DNA of 42,007 nucleotides, from positions 1-42,007 of the forward strand of contig FCNA01000121.1 in the NCBI GenBank assembly GCA_900018345.1, in the 5' to 3' direction. The notes under the pieces were generated by a model. That model was not told where the DNA came from, did no database searches, and was given only the letters and a program-made list of their open reading frames with translations. The position numbers were made by a program, and so were the translations under genes. Below, one piece after another: positions 1 to 8,717 of the stretch (position 1 is its first letter; each line of letters begins with the position of its first letter). The DNA is from Clostridiales bacterium CHKCI006. Its GTDB lineage: Bacteria; Bacillota_I; Bacilli_A; Erysipelotrichales; Coprobacillaceae.

Positions 1-18
1 GCTGTCTGTTTTTAACAT
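1..18 (-). CDS. Start of a gene running off the left edge (first six codons)
   Basis: Only the start is visible: an ATG at 18 followed by five sense codons (M-L-K-T-D-S) to the window edge. It is supported by an AAAGGA ribosome binding site eight bases upstream and a TATAAT box at 47-52 preceded by TGA (extended -10), just behind the terminator of the neighbouring gene. Nothing can be said about its product. Confidence 0.5.
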
Positions 19-46
19 TTACATCATCCTTTTTCTGTTATGTATA

Positions 47-52
47 ATTATA
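47..52 (-). promoter_or_regulatory. Extended -10 promoter for the left-edge gene
   Basis: On the minus strand this reads TGATATAAT, an extended -10 about 30 bases before the ATG at 18. The -35 region would fall in the U-tract of the terminator at 54-92 and has no clear TTGACA match. Confidence 0.45.
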
Positions 53-53
53 T

Positions 54-92
54 CAAAAAAAGATTACCATATAAATCATTTTACAGTAATCT
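54..92 (-). terminator. Intrinsic terminator after the 78-residue gene
   Basis: Arms AGATTAC (61-67) and GTAATCT (86-92) form a 7-bp stem with an AT-rich loop. On the minus strand they are followed by seven T. It lies 14 bases after the stop of the 78-codon gene. Confidence 0.7.
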
Positions 93-105
93 CTTTATAC
101 TCTCT

Positions 106-342
106 TTATACTTTTTCAGCAGTCTCGGAACCATCAGATTTATTATAGATCTGTTCTTCAACAACATTATTATTCCAGATAAAGACATTACCAAAGCGTT
201 CCTGACTTTCGAAATAAATGACATAACGCCATTGTTCTTCCTGATAAAGTACGGAAACACCGTCGACATCATAAGAGGGGGCATTCAGTGTGATCCACAG
301 GTAAAAAATCTCACCTGTTAATGCTACGTAAAAATCATTCAT
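106..342 (-). CDS. Small protein of unknown function (78 aa)
   Basis: I do not recognise this 78-residue protein. It starts MNDFYVALTG, is rich in aromatic and acidic residues (for example YDVDGV, YQEEQW, IYFESQ), has no signal peptide, no membrane segment and no cysteine, and is probably cytosolic. The reading frame opens three codons earlier with a GTG at 351, but that GTG lies inside the ribosome binding site (GGAGGTG, 349-355), so the ATG at 342, seven bases downstream, is the better start. It has its own extended -10 promoter (366-371) and its own terminator (54-92), so it is a monocistronic unit. That complete transcription context is the main reason to believe it is a gene. Confidence 0.75.
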   Translation of the reverse strand: MNDFYVALTGEIFYLWITLNAPSYDVDGVSVLYQEEQWRYVIYFESQERFGNVFIWNNNVVEEQIYNKSDGSETAEKV

Positions 343-348
343 TTCTTT

Positions 349-371
349 CACCTCCGGTCAACTATATTATA
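349..371 (-). promoter_or_regulatory. Promoter -10 and ribosome binding site of the 78-aa gene
   Basis: Minus strand: TGGTATAAT is an extended -10 (hexamer 366-371), with GGAGGTG at 349-355 as ribosome binding site. The implied 5' untranslated region is only about 20 bases. No good -35 hexamer is seen, as is usual for extended -10 promoters. Confidence 0.6.
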
Positions 372-423
372 CCATTTTTAAGGCTTATGCGTTTTTCTAT
401 TTAAGTAAATGCTTTGCAGAAAA

Positions 424-450
424 TGAAAAAGAAGTGGATAAACCACTTCT
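424..450 (-). terminator. Intrinsic terminator after peptide-binding protein copy 1
   Basis: AGAAGTGG (430-437) pairs with CCACTTCT (443-450) around a 5-base loop. The minus strand continues with TTTTTCATTT. It lies directly after the stop at 454. Confidence 0.85.
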
Positions 451-453
451 TAG

Positions 454-2316
454 CTAGCTGTTGTATTGTGCTGCTGCCTCAGCCGCTGCCTCTCGACCAG
501 CCTCGTATTCCGCCCGGAACTGTTCATGTTCTTCAGCTGTCACGGCATGATCGGTACCTTCAATACGTTTCCACTTGAAACTACATACACCAGTTGGGGC
601 ATAGATACGCGTAAATTCATTCAGAGAGGTAACAATGTAGGTTCCTCCGGACTGATAAAGCGGGATATAATAGGCATTTTCATTCAACCAGGATTCGATG
701 TTCGCAAAAGCGGTATATCTTTCCTGCAGATCCACAATGGCATCTGCCGCATTGACCATTTCATCGAATTCAGTATAATTCCAATGGCTCCAGCCAAGCG
801 ATGTTGTCTGTCCATTATTCATCGTCCCATCAGTCATAATGCTGGCTAAATTATTGAAAGGATCCGCATAATCTGGAATCCAACCCGAAATCGCTAAAGC
901 AAATTCGCCATCCTGGCGTTGTTGGGTCAATGTCGCTGAAGAGTACTCGACTAAGGTCACTGTCACATAGTCTGTTCCCAATGCTTGGATCGCCTCTTGC
1001 ATCAATCGTGCACCCTGGGCTTGCGTCTCATTGCCGGCAGCGACTGCCAGCGTCAATTCGATTGGGAACGACACCCCTTGGGCACTGAGTTCTTCAATCG
1101 CTAACTGCTTATATTGCTCTGCGGTATCCATATCGAACTGCGAGCTCTGCCATTGTTTAGAATCACCCAGATCCAGATAGTCCGAACCATCCGGCGCCGT
1201 AATAAAACCACGTCCTGAATAACTATAGGCTTCGATTGAAGACGGATCTACTGGGTTATTGATCTCATTATACAATGTTCGATCAATGCCATAGAATAAA
1301 GAGCGTCTGAAGTTGACATTACTTAAAGCGGCATTCGTATCGTCGCTGTAAGAAACCTGATTGTTCATAAACAGCACACGGGCATTGCCTTCAAGTTCCT
1401 CCTGGATCAAGTATTCACTGCCTTCATCATATAAACTTTGTGCCTGCGTTGACAGCAGTGGCGCATAGCTGGCTTCACCGCGTGTAAATGCCTCATAAAT
1501 GGACTCCTGATCACGATAATACAGCACATTGACCGTATCGAAGTGAACATTATCCACATCCCAATAGCTCTCATTCTTAGAGAAACGTCTAATTGATCCC
1601 GGTGTCAGTTCATCTAGAATGAAGGCTCCACAATATAAGAAATTGTCTTTATTGTTTCCAAAGCTGCTTGTTCCATCATCCTGAGCAGACAGAGATTCCA
1701 CAAAAGAACGATTCGCCGGATAATAAGCCCCATATAAGGCCACCGAAGTGAAATATGGAACGGACTTGCTCATGGTATACTGGACCGTATGCTCATCTAA
1801 GGCTTTGACTCCCACACCTTCAAAGCTTGGCTTGTCACCGACACTGCCATTGTCACGCCACTCGCTCATGGCATCATAATATTCCTGTGCACCTTCAATC
1901 ATGGTCGTGTAACTTTGAATGTTATTGGATGTTTCTGCAGGATCCAGCACAAACTCGGCAGCATAAACAAAATCATCAGCTATTACTTCACCATAAACTT
2001 CTCGACTCGAAGTCAACCATTGCACCCCTTCTCTTAAATGAAAGGTCCAAACGGTATAATCTTCATTGTGTTCCCAGCTTTCAGCCAAAGCAGGAATAAT
2101 ATTTCCATAATTGTCCTGCTCGACTAAACCATCAATCAAATTCGCAATGATGGCATAGTCTGCTGAAGAGAAACTGTATAGATAATTCAAAGTGGAATAG
2201 TCACTGGAAGAAATCGCATATTCATTCAATACATTAGGATCATAGCTGACTTCTTCCTTACTACACCCCGCTAACATTAAGCTCGCCGCGATGACGGCGC
2301 TGATAGCCTTTTTCAT
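454..2316 (-). CDS. Oligopeptide-binding lipoprotein, OppA family, copy 1
   Basis: A 620-residue extracytoplasmic solute-binding protein of the SBP_bac_5 (OppA/DppA) family, which captures peptides outside the membrane for an ABC importer. The N-terminus is a lipoprotein signal (MKKAISAVIAASLML) with lipobox LAGC and lipidated Cys18. The family signature near residues 80-100 is present (AESWEHNEDYTVWTFHLREG). The C-terminus is an Ala/Glu-rich tail (EAGREAAAEAAAQYNS). It is the most diverged of four tandem paralogues: copies 2-4 have a Cys-Cys pair before their YPANR motif, whereas this one reads ALYGAYYPANR. It has its own promoter (2346-2374) and terminator. No permease or ATPase gene is in the window, so it must use a transporter encoded elsewhere. 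Peptide preference cannot be read from sequence. Confidence 0.93.
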   Translation of the reverse strand: MKKAISAVIAASLMLAGCSKEEVSYDPNVLNEYAISSSDYSTLNYLYSFSSADYAIIANLIDGLVEQDNYGNIIPALAESWEHNEDYTVWTFHLREGVQWLTSSREVYGEVIADDFVYAAEFVLDPAETSNNIQSYTTMIEGAQEYYDAMSEWRDNGSVGDKPSFEGVGVKALDEHTVQYTMSKSVPYFTSVALYGAYYPANRSFVESLSAQDDGTSSFGNNKDNFLYCGAFILDELTPGSIRRFSKNESYWDVDNVHFDTVNVLYYRDQESIYEAFTRGEASYAPLLSTQAQSLYDEGSEYLIQEELEGNARVLFMNNQVSYSDDTNAALSNVNFRRSLFYGIDRTLYNEINNPVDPSSIEAYSYSGRGFITAPDGSDYLDLGDSKQWQSSQFDMDTAEQYKQLAIEELSAQGVSFPIELTLAVAAGNETQAQGARLMQEAIQALGTDYVTVTLVEYSSATLTQQRQDGEFALAISGWIPDYADPFNNLASIMTDGTMNNGQTTSLGWSHWNYTEFDEMVNAADAIVDLQERYTAFANIESWLNENAYYIPLYQSGGTYIVTSLNEFTRIYAPTGVCSFKWKRIEGTDHAVTAEEHEQFRAEYEAGREAAAEAAAQYNS

Positions 2317-2335
2317 CTCATCTACCTTGTTCTTA

Positions 2336-2374
2336 GCTTGTTTTCAGTTTATGCTTGTTTAAAGTAAAAGCCAA
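2336..2374 (-). promoter_or_regulatory. Promoter of peptide-binding copy 1 with direct repeat
   Basis: -35 TTGGCT (2369-2374), 17-base spacer, -10 TAAACT (2346-2351). An 8-base direct repeat (plus strand GCTTGTTT at 2336-2343 and 2353-2360, period 17) brackets the -10, a plausible binding site for a regulator. Confidence 0.6.
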
Positions 2375-2497
2375 CATATTTTTAGTTTATTTTAATATAT
2401 TTTAATAAGAATTATTATTTATCTAATATTATGCGATACTATTTGATTAGTACTTTTTTTGAAGTATTTTTCCTGATTTATGTGATTGAAAAAATAT

Positions 2498-2525
2498 AAA
2501 AAAAGAGATGGATTTGCTCCATCTC
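2498..2525 (-). terminator. Intrinsic terminator after peptide-binding copy 2
   Basis: GAGATGGA (2505-2512) pairs with TCCATCTC (2518-2525), loop of five, followed on the minus strand by seven T. It begins eight bases after the stop at 2533. Confidence 0.9.
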
Positions 2526-2532
2526 CATGCTA

Positions 2533-4395
2533 CTAGCTGTTATATTGTTGTGCAGCTTCTCTGGCTGCTTCACGTCCCGCTTCATATTCAGCGCGGAACT
2601 GTTCATGTTCCTCAGCCGTCACCGCATGATCCGTACCCACAATGCCTTTCCATTTATATGTATCAATACCGGTTGGGGCATATGGACGGGTGAACTCATT
2701 AATAGAAGTTACAATGTAAGTTCCGCCAGCTGTATAAAGCGGAATATAATAGGCATTTTCATTCAGCCAGGATTCAATATTCGCGAATGCAGTATATCTT
2801 TCCTGCAGATCAGTAATGGCATCGGCAGCAGTCACCATTTCATCAAATTCTGTATAATTCCAGTGGCTATTCCCTAAAGACATCGTCGTGCCATTATTCA
2901 TCGTACCATTAGTCATGATACTAGCCAAGTTATTGAAAGGATCCGCATAGTCTGGTGCCCATCCACTGACAGCTAAAGCGAATTCGCCATCCTGTCTTTG
3001 CGAAGAGAAAGTGGCAGAAGAATACTCCGTCAAAGTGACCGTCACATAGTCAGTCCCTAAAGCCTGAATCGCTTCCTGCAATAAACGAGCTGATTGCGCA
3101 CGGGTCTCGTTGCCGGCTGGTACTGCTAAAGTTAAATTAATTGGGAAGGATACTCCCTGTGCCGTCAATTCTTCAATCGCCTGCTGTTTGTACTGCTCAG
3201 CTGTTTCTAAATTAAACTGGCTAGTCTGCCATTGGGCGGAGTTACCCAGATCCAGATAATCCGTTCCATCCGGTGCCGTGACAAAACCACGTCCTGTATA
3301 GCTGAAAGCTTCAATCGATTCCGGATTGATTGGATTGGATACTTCATTGTACATATCGCGATCGATTCCATAGAATAAAGATCTTCTGAAGTTCACGTTG
3401 CTTAAAGCAGCGTTCGTATCTTCACTGTAATTCGTACGGTTATTCATGAAGATCACGTACGTACTGTTCTCCAATTCCTGCTGAATCAGATATTCACTAC
3501 CCTCTTCATACAAACGCTGTGCCTGTGTCGTCAATAATGGTGCATAGCTGGCTTCGCCGCGTGTGAAGGCTTCATAAATGGATTCCTGGTCACGATAGTA
3601 AAGCACATTGACCTCGTCAAAATGTACATCCTCCACATCCCAGTAATTTTCGTTCTTAGAAAAACGTCTGATCGAACCCGGTGTTAATTCATCTAAGATA
3701 AAGGCACCACAGTATAAGAAGTTGTCCTTGTTGTTACCAAAGCTGCTTGTGCCATCATCCTGAGCGGACATCGATTCTACAAATTGACGATTCGCTGGAT
3801 AGTAAGCTGCATAACAGCAGACAGATGTAAAATAAGGTACCGGCTTGCTCATCGTGTATTGAACGGTATATTGATCTAAGGCTTTGACACCTACGCCCTC
3901 AAAGCTTGGCTGTTCGCCAACGCTGCCGCCATCGCGCCAGGCGGCCATCGCATCATAGTATTCCTGTGCGCCTTCGATCATGGTCGTGTAGCTTTGCAGG
4001 TTATTGGAAGTTTCGGCTGGATCCAAAATAAACTCCGCAGAATAAACAAAGTCATCGGCTGTCACTTCGGCATAGACTTCCTTACTGGAAGTCATCCACT
4101 GGACGCCTTCTCTTAGATGGAAGGTCCAAACCGTATAATCCTCATTATGTTCCCAGCTTTCGGCTAAAGATGGGACAATATTGCCATAGTTATCCTGCTC
4201 TACCAGACCATCGACCAGATTGGCTGTAATCTGGAAATCGGCTGCCGCATAACTATAGAGATAATTCAGTGTTGAATAATCACTGGATGAAATGGCATAG
4301 TCGTTAAACACATTTGGATCATAGGATGCTTCTTCATTTGAACAACCCGCTAGAAGCATGCTTGAAACCAGTAAAGCACTTATGGCTTTTTTCAT
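2533..4395 (-). CDS. Oligopeptide-binding lipoprotein, OppA family, copy 2
   Basis: A 620-residue lipoprotein with signal peptide MKKAISALLVSSMLLAGC (lipidated Cys18) and the full SBP_bac_5 fold, the same length as copies 1 and 3. Its role is peptide capture at the outer face of the membrane. It is closest to copy 3. Several long stretches are identical at the DNA level, including third codon positions, for example 3310-3450 against 5340-5480 and 3880-3985 against 5925-6030, while the intervening stretches differ. That mosaic points to gene conversion. The ribosome binding site is a GGGGGA run before the ATG. It has its own promoter (4423-4451) and terminator. As with its siblings, no transporter partner is nearby. 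Confidence 0.93.
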   Translation of the reverse strand: MKKAISALLVSSMLLAGCSNEEASYDPNVFNDYAISSSDYSTLNYLYSYAAADFQITANLVDGLVEQDNYGNIVPSLAESWEHNEDYTVWTFHLREGVQWMTSSKEVYAEVTADDFVYSAEFILDPAETSNNLQSYTTMIEGAQEYYDAMAAWRDGGSVGEQPSFEGVGVKALDQYTVQYTMSKPVPYFTSVCCYAAYYPANRQFVESMSAQDDGTSSFGNNKDNFLYCGAFILDELTPGSIRRFSKNENYWDVEDVHFDEVNVLYYRDQESIYEAFTRGEASYAPLLTTQAQRLYEEGSEYLIQQELENSTYVIFMNNRTNYSEDTNAALSNVNFRRSLFYGIDRDMYNEVSNPINPESIEAFSYTGRGFVTAPDGTDYLDLGNSAQWQTSQFNLETAEQYKQQAIEELTAQGVSFPINLTLAVPAGNETRAQSARLLQEAIQALGTDYVTVTLTEYSSATFSSQRQDGEFALAVSGWAPDYADPFNNLASIMTNGTMNNGTTMSLGNSHWNYTEFDEMVTAADAITDLQERYTAFANIESWLNENAYYIPLYTAGGTYIVTSINEFTRPYAPTGIDTYKWKGIVGTDHAVTAEEHEQFRAEYEAGREAAREAAQQYNS

Positions 4396-4416
4396 TTAAT
4401 TCTCCCCCTTTTCTAC

Positions 4417-4451
4417 TTAGAAAGTCTAATTCTAAATGTGATTTATGTCAA
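4417..4451 (-). promoter_or_regulatory. Promoter of peptide-binding copy 2 with inverted repeat
   Basis: -35 TTGACA (4446-4451), 17-base spacer, -10 TAGACT (4423-4428). A 6-7-6 inverted repeat, TTAGAA-N7-TTCTAA (4417-4435), sits over the -10, where a repressor would block RNA polymerase. Confidence 0.7.
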
Positions 4452-4531
4452 TGGTGTGATAAGATTTTCCTAATTTTTACGAATTTGTATATGATTATCC
4501 TAATTCTTAGGTCGCTATGTGTCTTTTTTTA

Positions 4532-4562
4532 ACAAAACGAGAGGGATGACACGCCATCCCTC
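4532..4562 (-). terminator. Intrinsic terminator after peptide-binding copy 3
   Basis: GAGGGATG (4541-4548) pairs with CATCCCTC (4555-4562), loop of six. The minus-strand continuation CGTTTTGTT is T-rich but interrupted. Confidence 0.75.
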
Positions 4563-4570
4563 CCTCAGAC

Positions 4571-6433
4571 TTAACTATTGTATTGCTGCGCTGCCTCTCT
4601 GGCTGCTTCACGTCCTGCTTCATATTCAGCGCGGAACTGTTCATGTTCCTCAGCCGTCACGGCATGATCCATACCCACAATACCTTTCCATTTATAGTCA
4701 TCGATACCAGTTGGTGCATATGGGCGCGTGAATTCGTTGATCGAAGTCACAATATAAGTGCCGCCACCCTGATAAAGTGGAATATAGTAGGCATTCTCAT
4801 TTAACCAGGCTTCGATATTCGCGAAAGCGGTATATCTTTCCTGCAGATCAGTAATCTGGTCAGCGGCATTGACCATTTCGTCGAACTCCGTGTAATCCCA
4901 GTGACTGGAACCTAAGGCCATCGTTGTACCATTGTTCATCGTACCATCCGTCATAATGCTGGCAAGGTTGTTGAAAGGATCGGCATAGTCTGGTCCCCAT
5001 CCACCGGTTGTCAAAGCAAATTCACCATCACGTCTTTGTTGAGTGCTTGTGGCAGAGGTATATTCTACAAAGCTGACTGTCACATAATCGGTGCCTAAAG
5101 CCTGAATCGCTTCCTGAAGCAGTCTTGCCTGCTGTGCTCGTGTCTCATTTCCGGCTGGAACACCTAAGGTCAGATTAATTGGGAAGGATACTCCCTGTGC
5201 TGTCAATTCTTCAATCGCCTGCTGTTTGTACTGTTCAGCCTTGGTCATATCAAACTGACTGGTCTGCCATTGTTTGGAGTTACCCAGATCTAGATAATCC
5301 GTTCCATCCGGTGCCGTGACAAAACCACGTCCTGAATAGCTGAAAGCTTCAATCGATTCCGGATTGATTGGATTGGATACTTCATTGTACATATCGCGAT
5401 CGATTCCATAGAATAAAGATCTTCTGAAGTTCACGTTGCTTAAAGCAGCGTTCGTATCTTCACTGTAATTCGTACGGTTATTCATGAAGATCACGTAAGA
5501 TCCGCTGTCGAGTTCTTTTTGAATCAGATACTCACTCTCTTCATCATAGAGACGCTGTGCCTGTGTCGTCAATAATGGTGCGTAACTGGCTTCGCCGCGT
5601 GTGAAGGCTTCATAAATGGATTCCTGGTCACGATAGTAAAGCACATTGACCTGATCAAAATGTACATCCTCCACATCCCAGTAATTTTCGTTCTTAGAAA
5701 AACGTCTGATCGAACCCGGTGTTAATTCATCTAAGATAAAGGCACCACAGTATAAGAAGTTGTCCTTGTTGTTACCAAAGCTGCTCGTACCATCGTCCTG
5801 AGCGGACATCGACTCAACGAACTGACGATTCGCTGGGTAAAAAGCTGCATAGCAGCATACCGAAGTAAAGTATGGTACCGGTTTGCTCATCGTGTATTGA
5901 ACGGTATATTGATCGAGGGCTTTGACACCTACGCCCTCAAAGCTTGGCTGTTCGCCAACGCTGCCGCCATCGCGCCAGGCGGCCATCGCATCATAGTATT
6001 CCTGTGCGCCTTCGATCATGGTCGTATAGCTTTGTAGGTTATTGGAAGTTTCGGCTGGATCCAGGATGAACTCAGCAGAATAAACAAAGTCATCGGCAGT
6101 CACTTCGGCATAGACTTCCTTACTTGAAGTCATCCACTGAACCCCTTCTCTTAGATGGAAGGTCCATTGGGTATAGTCTTCATTGTGTTCCCAGCTTTCG
6201 GCTAAAGATGGGACAATGTTACCGTAATTGTCCTGTTCCACTAAACCATCGACCAAATTGGCTGTGATCTGAAAATCGACTGCAGCAAAACTGTAGAGAT
6301 AATTCAGTGTCGAATAGTCTGTTGATGAGATTGCATAGTCATTAAAAACTTTTGGATCATAAGACGTGTCACTACTCGAGCAGCCCGCTAGAAGCATGCT
6401 GGAGATAAGCAGAGCATTCATCGCTTTCTTCAT
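4571..6433 (-). CDS. Oligopeptide-binding lipoprotein, OppA family, copy 3
   Basis: A 620-residue SBP_bac_5 lipoprotein. The frame is open to 6493, but the ATG at 6433 is the start: it follows a GAGGGGGAA ribosome binding site, gives a clean lipoprotein signal (MKKAMNALLISSMLLAGC, Cys18) and matches the 620-residue length of copies 1 and 2. The upstream extension would read through the promoter. It is the closest relative of copy 2, with long identical DNA blocks. Differences cluster in short stretches, for example DEESEYLIQKELDSGSY here against EEGSEYLIQQELENSTY in copy 2, possibly sites that shape peptide specificity. Monocistronic, with promoter at 6465-6493 and terminator at 4532-4562. 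Confidence 0.93.
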   Translation of the reverse strand: MKKAMNALLISSMLLAGCSSSDTSYDPKVFNDYAISSTDYSTLNYLYSFAAVDFQITANLVDGLVEQDNYGNIVPSLAESWEHNEDYTQWTFHLREGVQWMTSSKEVYAEVTADDFVYSAEFILDPAETSNNLQSYTTMIEGAQEYYDAMAAWRDGGSVGEQPSFEGVGVKALDQYTVQYTMSKPVPYFTSVCCYAAFYPANRQFVESMSAQDDGTSSFGNNKDNFLYCGAFILDELTPGSIRRFSKNENYWDVEDVHFDQVNVLYYRDQESIYEAFTRGEASYAPLLTTQAQRLYDEESEYLIQKELDSGSYVIFMNNRTNYSEDTNAALSNVNFRRSLFYGIDRDMYNEVSNPINPESIEAFSYSGRGFVTAPDGTDYLDLGNSKQWQTSQFDMTKAEQYKQQAIEELTAQGVSFPINLTLGVPAGNETRAQQARLLQEAIQALGTDYVTVSFVEYTSATSTQQRRDGEFALTTGGWGPDYADPFNNLASIMTDGTMNNGTTMALGSSHWDYTEFDEMVNAADQITDLQERYTAFANIEAWLNENAYYIPLYQGGGTYIVTSINEFTRPYAPTGIDDYKWKGIVGMDHAVTAEEHEQFRAEYEAGREAAREAAQQYNS

Positions 6434-6458
6434 ATGGTTTCCCCCTCTTTGTTTTGAT

Positions 6459-6493
6459 GGTTTCAGTGTACACCGGAAACCACTTAATGTCAA
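6459..6493 (-). promoter_or_regulatory. Promoter of peptide-binding copy 3 with 23-nt palindrome
   Basis: -35 TTGACA (6488-6493), 17-base spacer, -10 TACACT (6465-6470). An inverted repeat GGTTTC-N11-GAAACC (6459-6481) covers the -10 and part of the spacer, a good candidate operator. Its sequence differs from the repeats at copies 1 and 2. Confidence 0.7.
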
Positions 6494-6783
6494 TACATAT
6501 TTGTTATTTATTTAATTATTTTATTTATATTTTGGATTTACACAAATATCCAAGCTATCTTTTTATTCATTTCATATTCTTCCGGAATAGCCTAATTAAT
6601 ATTTATTTATTGTCTAAATAATTTTTTATCGTTTCTTGCTTTCATTCAAACAAATCACCTCAGGACGATACCTGACATGTCTCCCGAATATTTCTGCAAA
6701 CGATAAAACGTCATTCCTGAGTGAGATGATTTTGCTTTATTCAACCTATAGCTTATTCTATGCTATGCACAATGATTTAGCAC
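6494..6783. other. Gene-free stretch with a long-range inverted repeat
   Basis: No convincing open frame in about 290 AT-rich bases between the copy 3 promoter and the copy 4 terminator. The only structure seen is an inverted repeat: AAATCA-C-CTCAGGA (6652-6665) against TCCTGAG-N5-TGATTT (6715-6732), about 49 bases apart, with a small hairpin CAGG-N6-CCTG inside. No U-tract follows either side, so it is not a simple terminator. Confidence 0.35.
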
Positions 6784-6814
6784 AAAAAAAGGTCAAACCT
6801 TGATTTGACCTTTT
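6784..6814 (-). terminator. Intrinsic terminator after pseudogene copy 4
   Basis: GGTCAAA (6791-6797) pairs with TTTGACC (6804-6810), loop of six, flanked by A7 and T4 so the stem can extend and work in both directions. The minus side has seven T. Confidence 0.85.
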
Positions 6815-6826
6815 AAAGCGATTTTG

Positions 6827-8690
6827 TTAACTGTTATATTGCTGTGCTTCTTCATAGGCTGCTTGTCTGCCTGCTTCATACTCTTCTCTAAACTGTTCAT
6901 GTTCTTCTGCCGTCACCGCATGATCCAAACCGACAATGCCTTTCCACTTATACTCATCAATGCCGGTTGGGGCATATGGTCGCGTGAATTCATTGATGGA
7001 AGTCACAATGTATGTACCACCCGACTGATACAATGGAATATAATAAGCATTCTCATTCAACCAGGCTTCGATATTGGCAAAGGCGGTATATCTTTCCTGT
7101 AGATCTGTCATTTGATCTGCAGCTTCGACCATTTCATCGAACTTTGCATAATCCCAATGGCTTGATCCTACCGACATAGAATTCGCACTGTTCATCGTAC
7201 CATCCGTCATGATGCTTGCTAGGTTATTGAATGGATCCGCATAGTCTGGACCCCATCCACCAACAACCAAAGCAAACTCACCATCCTGGCGTTGCTGGGA
7301 GTAGGATGACGAAGTATACTCTACAAAGCTTACCGTCACATAATCGGTTCCTAAAGCTTGGATTGCTTCCTGCAAAAGTCTCGCCTGCTGAGCACGCGTT
7401 TCATTTCCGGTCGGAACTGCCAATGTTCATTCAATCGGGAATGATACCCCCTGAGCTGTCAATTCCTCAATGGCAAGTTGGTTATACTTTTCGGCAGTCT
7501 CTAAATCAAACTGACTGGTCTGCCATTGAGCGGAATCGCCCAGATCCAGATCATCCGTTCCATCTGGCGCCGTGACAAAACCACGTCCTGAATAGCTGAA
7601 GGCTTCAATCGATTCCGGATTGATCGGGTTAGATACTTCATTGTACATATCGCGATCGATTCCATAGAATAAGGATCTTTTGAAGTTCACATTACTTAAA
7701 GCCGCATTTGTGTCCTCACTATAACCAGTTTGATTATTCATAAAGATGACATAGGAACTGCTATCCAATTCTTCTTGAATCAAATACTCACTGTCTTCAT
7801 CATATAAGGATTGCGCCTGTGTCGTCAATAATGGCGCGTAACTGGCTTCGCCGCGTGAAGGCTTCATAAATGGATTCCTGGTCACGATAGTAAAGCACAT
7901 TGACCTGATCAAAATGTACATCCTCCACATCCCAGTAACTTTCATTCTTAGAAAAACGTCTGATCGAATCCGGTGTTAATTCATCTAAGATAAGGGCACC
8001 ACAGTATAAGAAGTTGTCCTTGTTGTTACCAAAGCTGCTGGTGCCATCATCCTGAGCGGACATCGATTCTACGAATTGACGATTGGCTGGATAGAAAGCC
8101 GCATAACAACATACTGAAGTGAAATATGGAACGGATTTGCTCATTGTATATTGCACGGTATACTCATCTAAGGCTTTGACACCAACACCCTCAAAGCTTG
8201 GCTGCTCACCGACGCTGCCGCCATCACGCCATTCAGTCATCGCATCATAGTATTCCTGTGCGCCTTCGATCATGGTCGTGTAGCTTTGCAGGTTATTCGA
8301 AGTTTCAGCCGGGTCGAGAATAAACTCTGCTGAATAAACGAAGTCATCTGCGGTGACTTCACCGTAAACTTCACGATCCGAAGTTAACCATTGAACCCCT
8401 TCTCTTAGATGGAAGGTCCAAACCGTATAATCTTCGTTATGTTCTCAACTGGTCGCCAATGAAGGAACGATATTTCCATAGTTATCCTGCTCCACTAAAC
8501 CATCGACCAGATTGGCTGTGATCTGGAAGTCGGCAGCAGAAAAACTATACAAATAGTTCAATGTCGAATAATCACTCGATGAGATCGCATAGTCATTAAA
8601 GACCGTGGGATCATAGCTCGCTTCCTGATTGGAACAACCCGTCGTAACTAGCATACTAGCCATAAGCAAAGCGCTCACTGTACTTTTCAT
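6827..8690 (-). pseudogene. Disrupted oligopeptide-binding lipoprotein, OppA family, copy 4
   Basis: This covers the full length of the family (equivalent to 621 residues) but carries three lesions against the intact copies. (1) A TGA at 8445-8447 replaces the Trp codon of the conserved AESWEHN motif. (2) Two bases are missing in the GTGTG tract near 7855, shifting the frame after YEAFTR. (3) A TGA at 7427-7429 follows FPIE, where the other copies have Leu. Frames before, between and after are otherwise intact and well conserved. The signal peptide survives (MKSTVSALLMASMLVTTGC, Cys19), as do a -35/-10 pair (8718-8747) and a terminator, so inactivation looks recent. A sequencing error could explain one lesion but hardly all three. 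Confidence 0.9.
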
Positions 8691-8717
8691 ATCGCCCCCT
8701 TTTTCTTTTATACCTAA

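Noticed and set aside
466-4804. Long open frames on the plus strand opposite the peptide-binding genes
   Set aside because: They mirror the strongly conserved minus-strand genes, recur at the same place in each paralogue, and lack ribosome binding sites. They are antisense shadows.
8445-8447. In-frame TGA at a conserved Trp codon, suggesting UGA might encode Trp
   Set aside because: The intact copies use TGG at this position, TGA serves as a normal stop in several genes (addB, anmK, rubrerythrin), and the same copy carries a frameshift and another TGA at a Leu position. A pseudogene explains it better.
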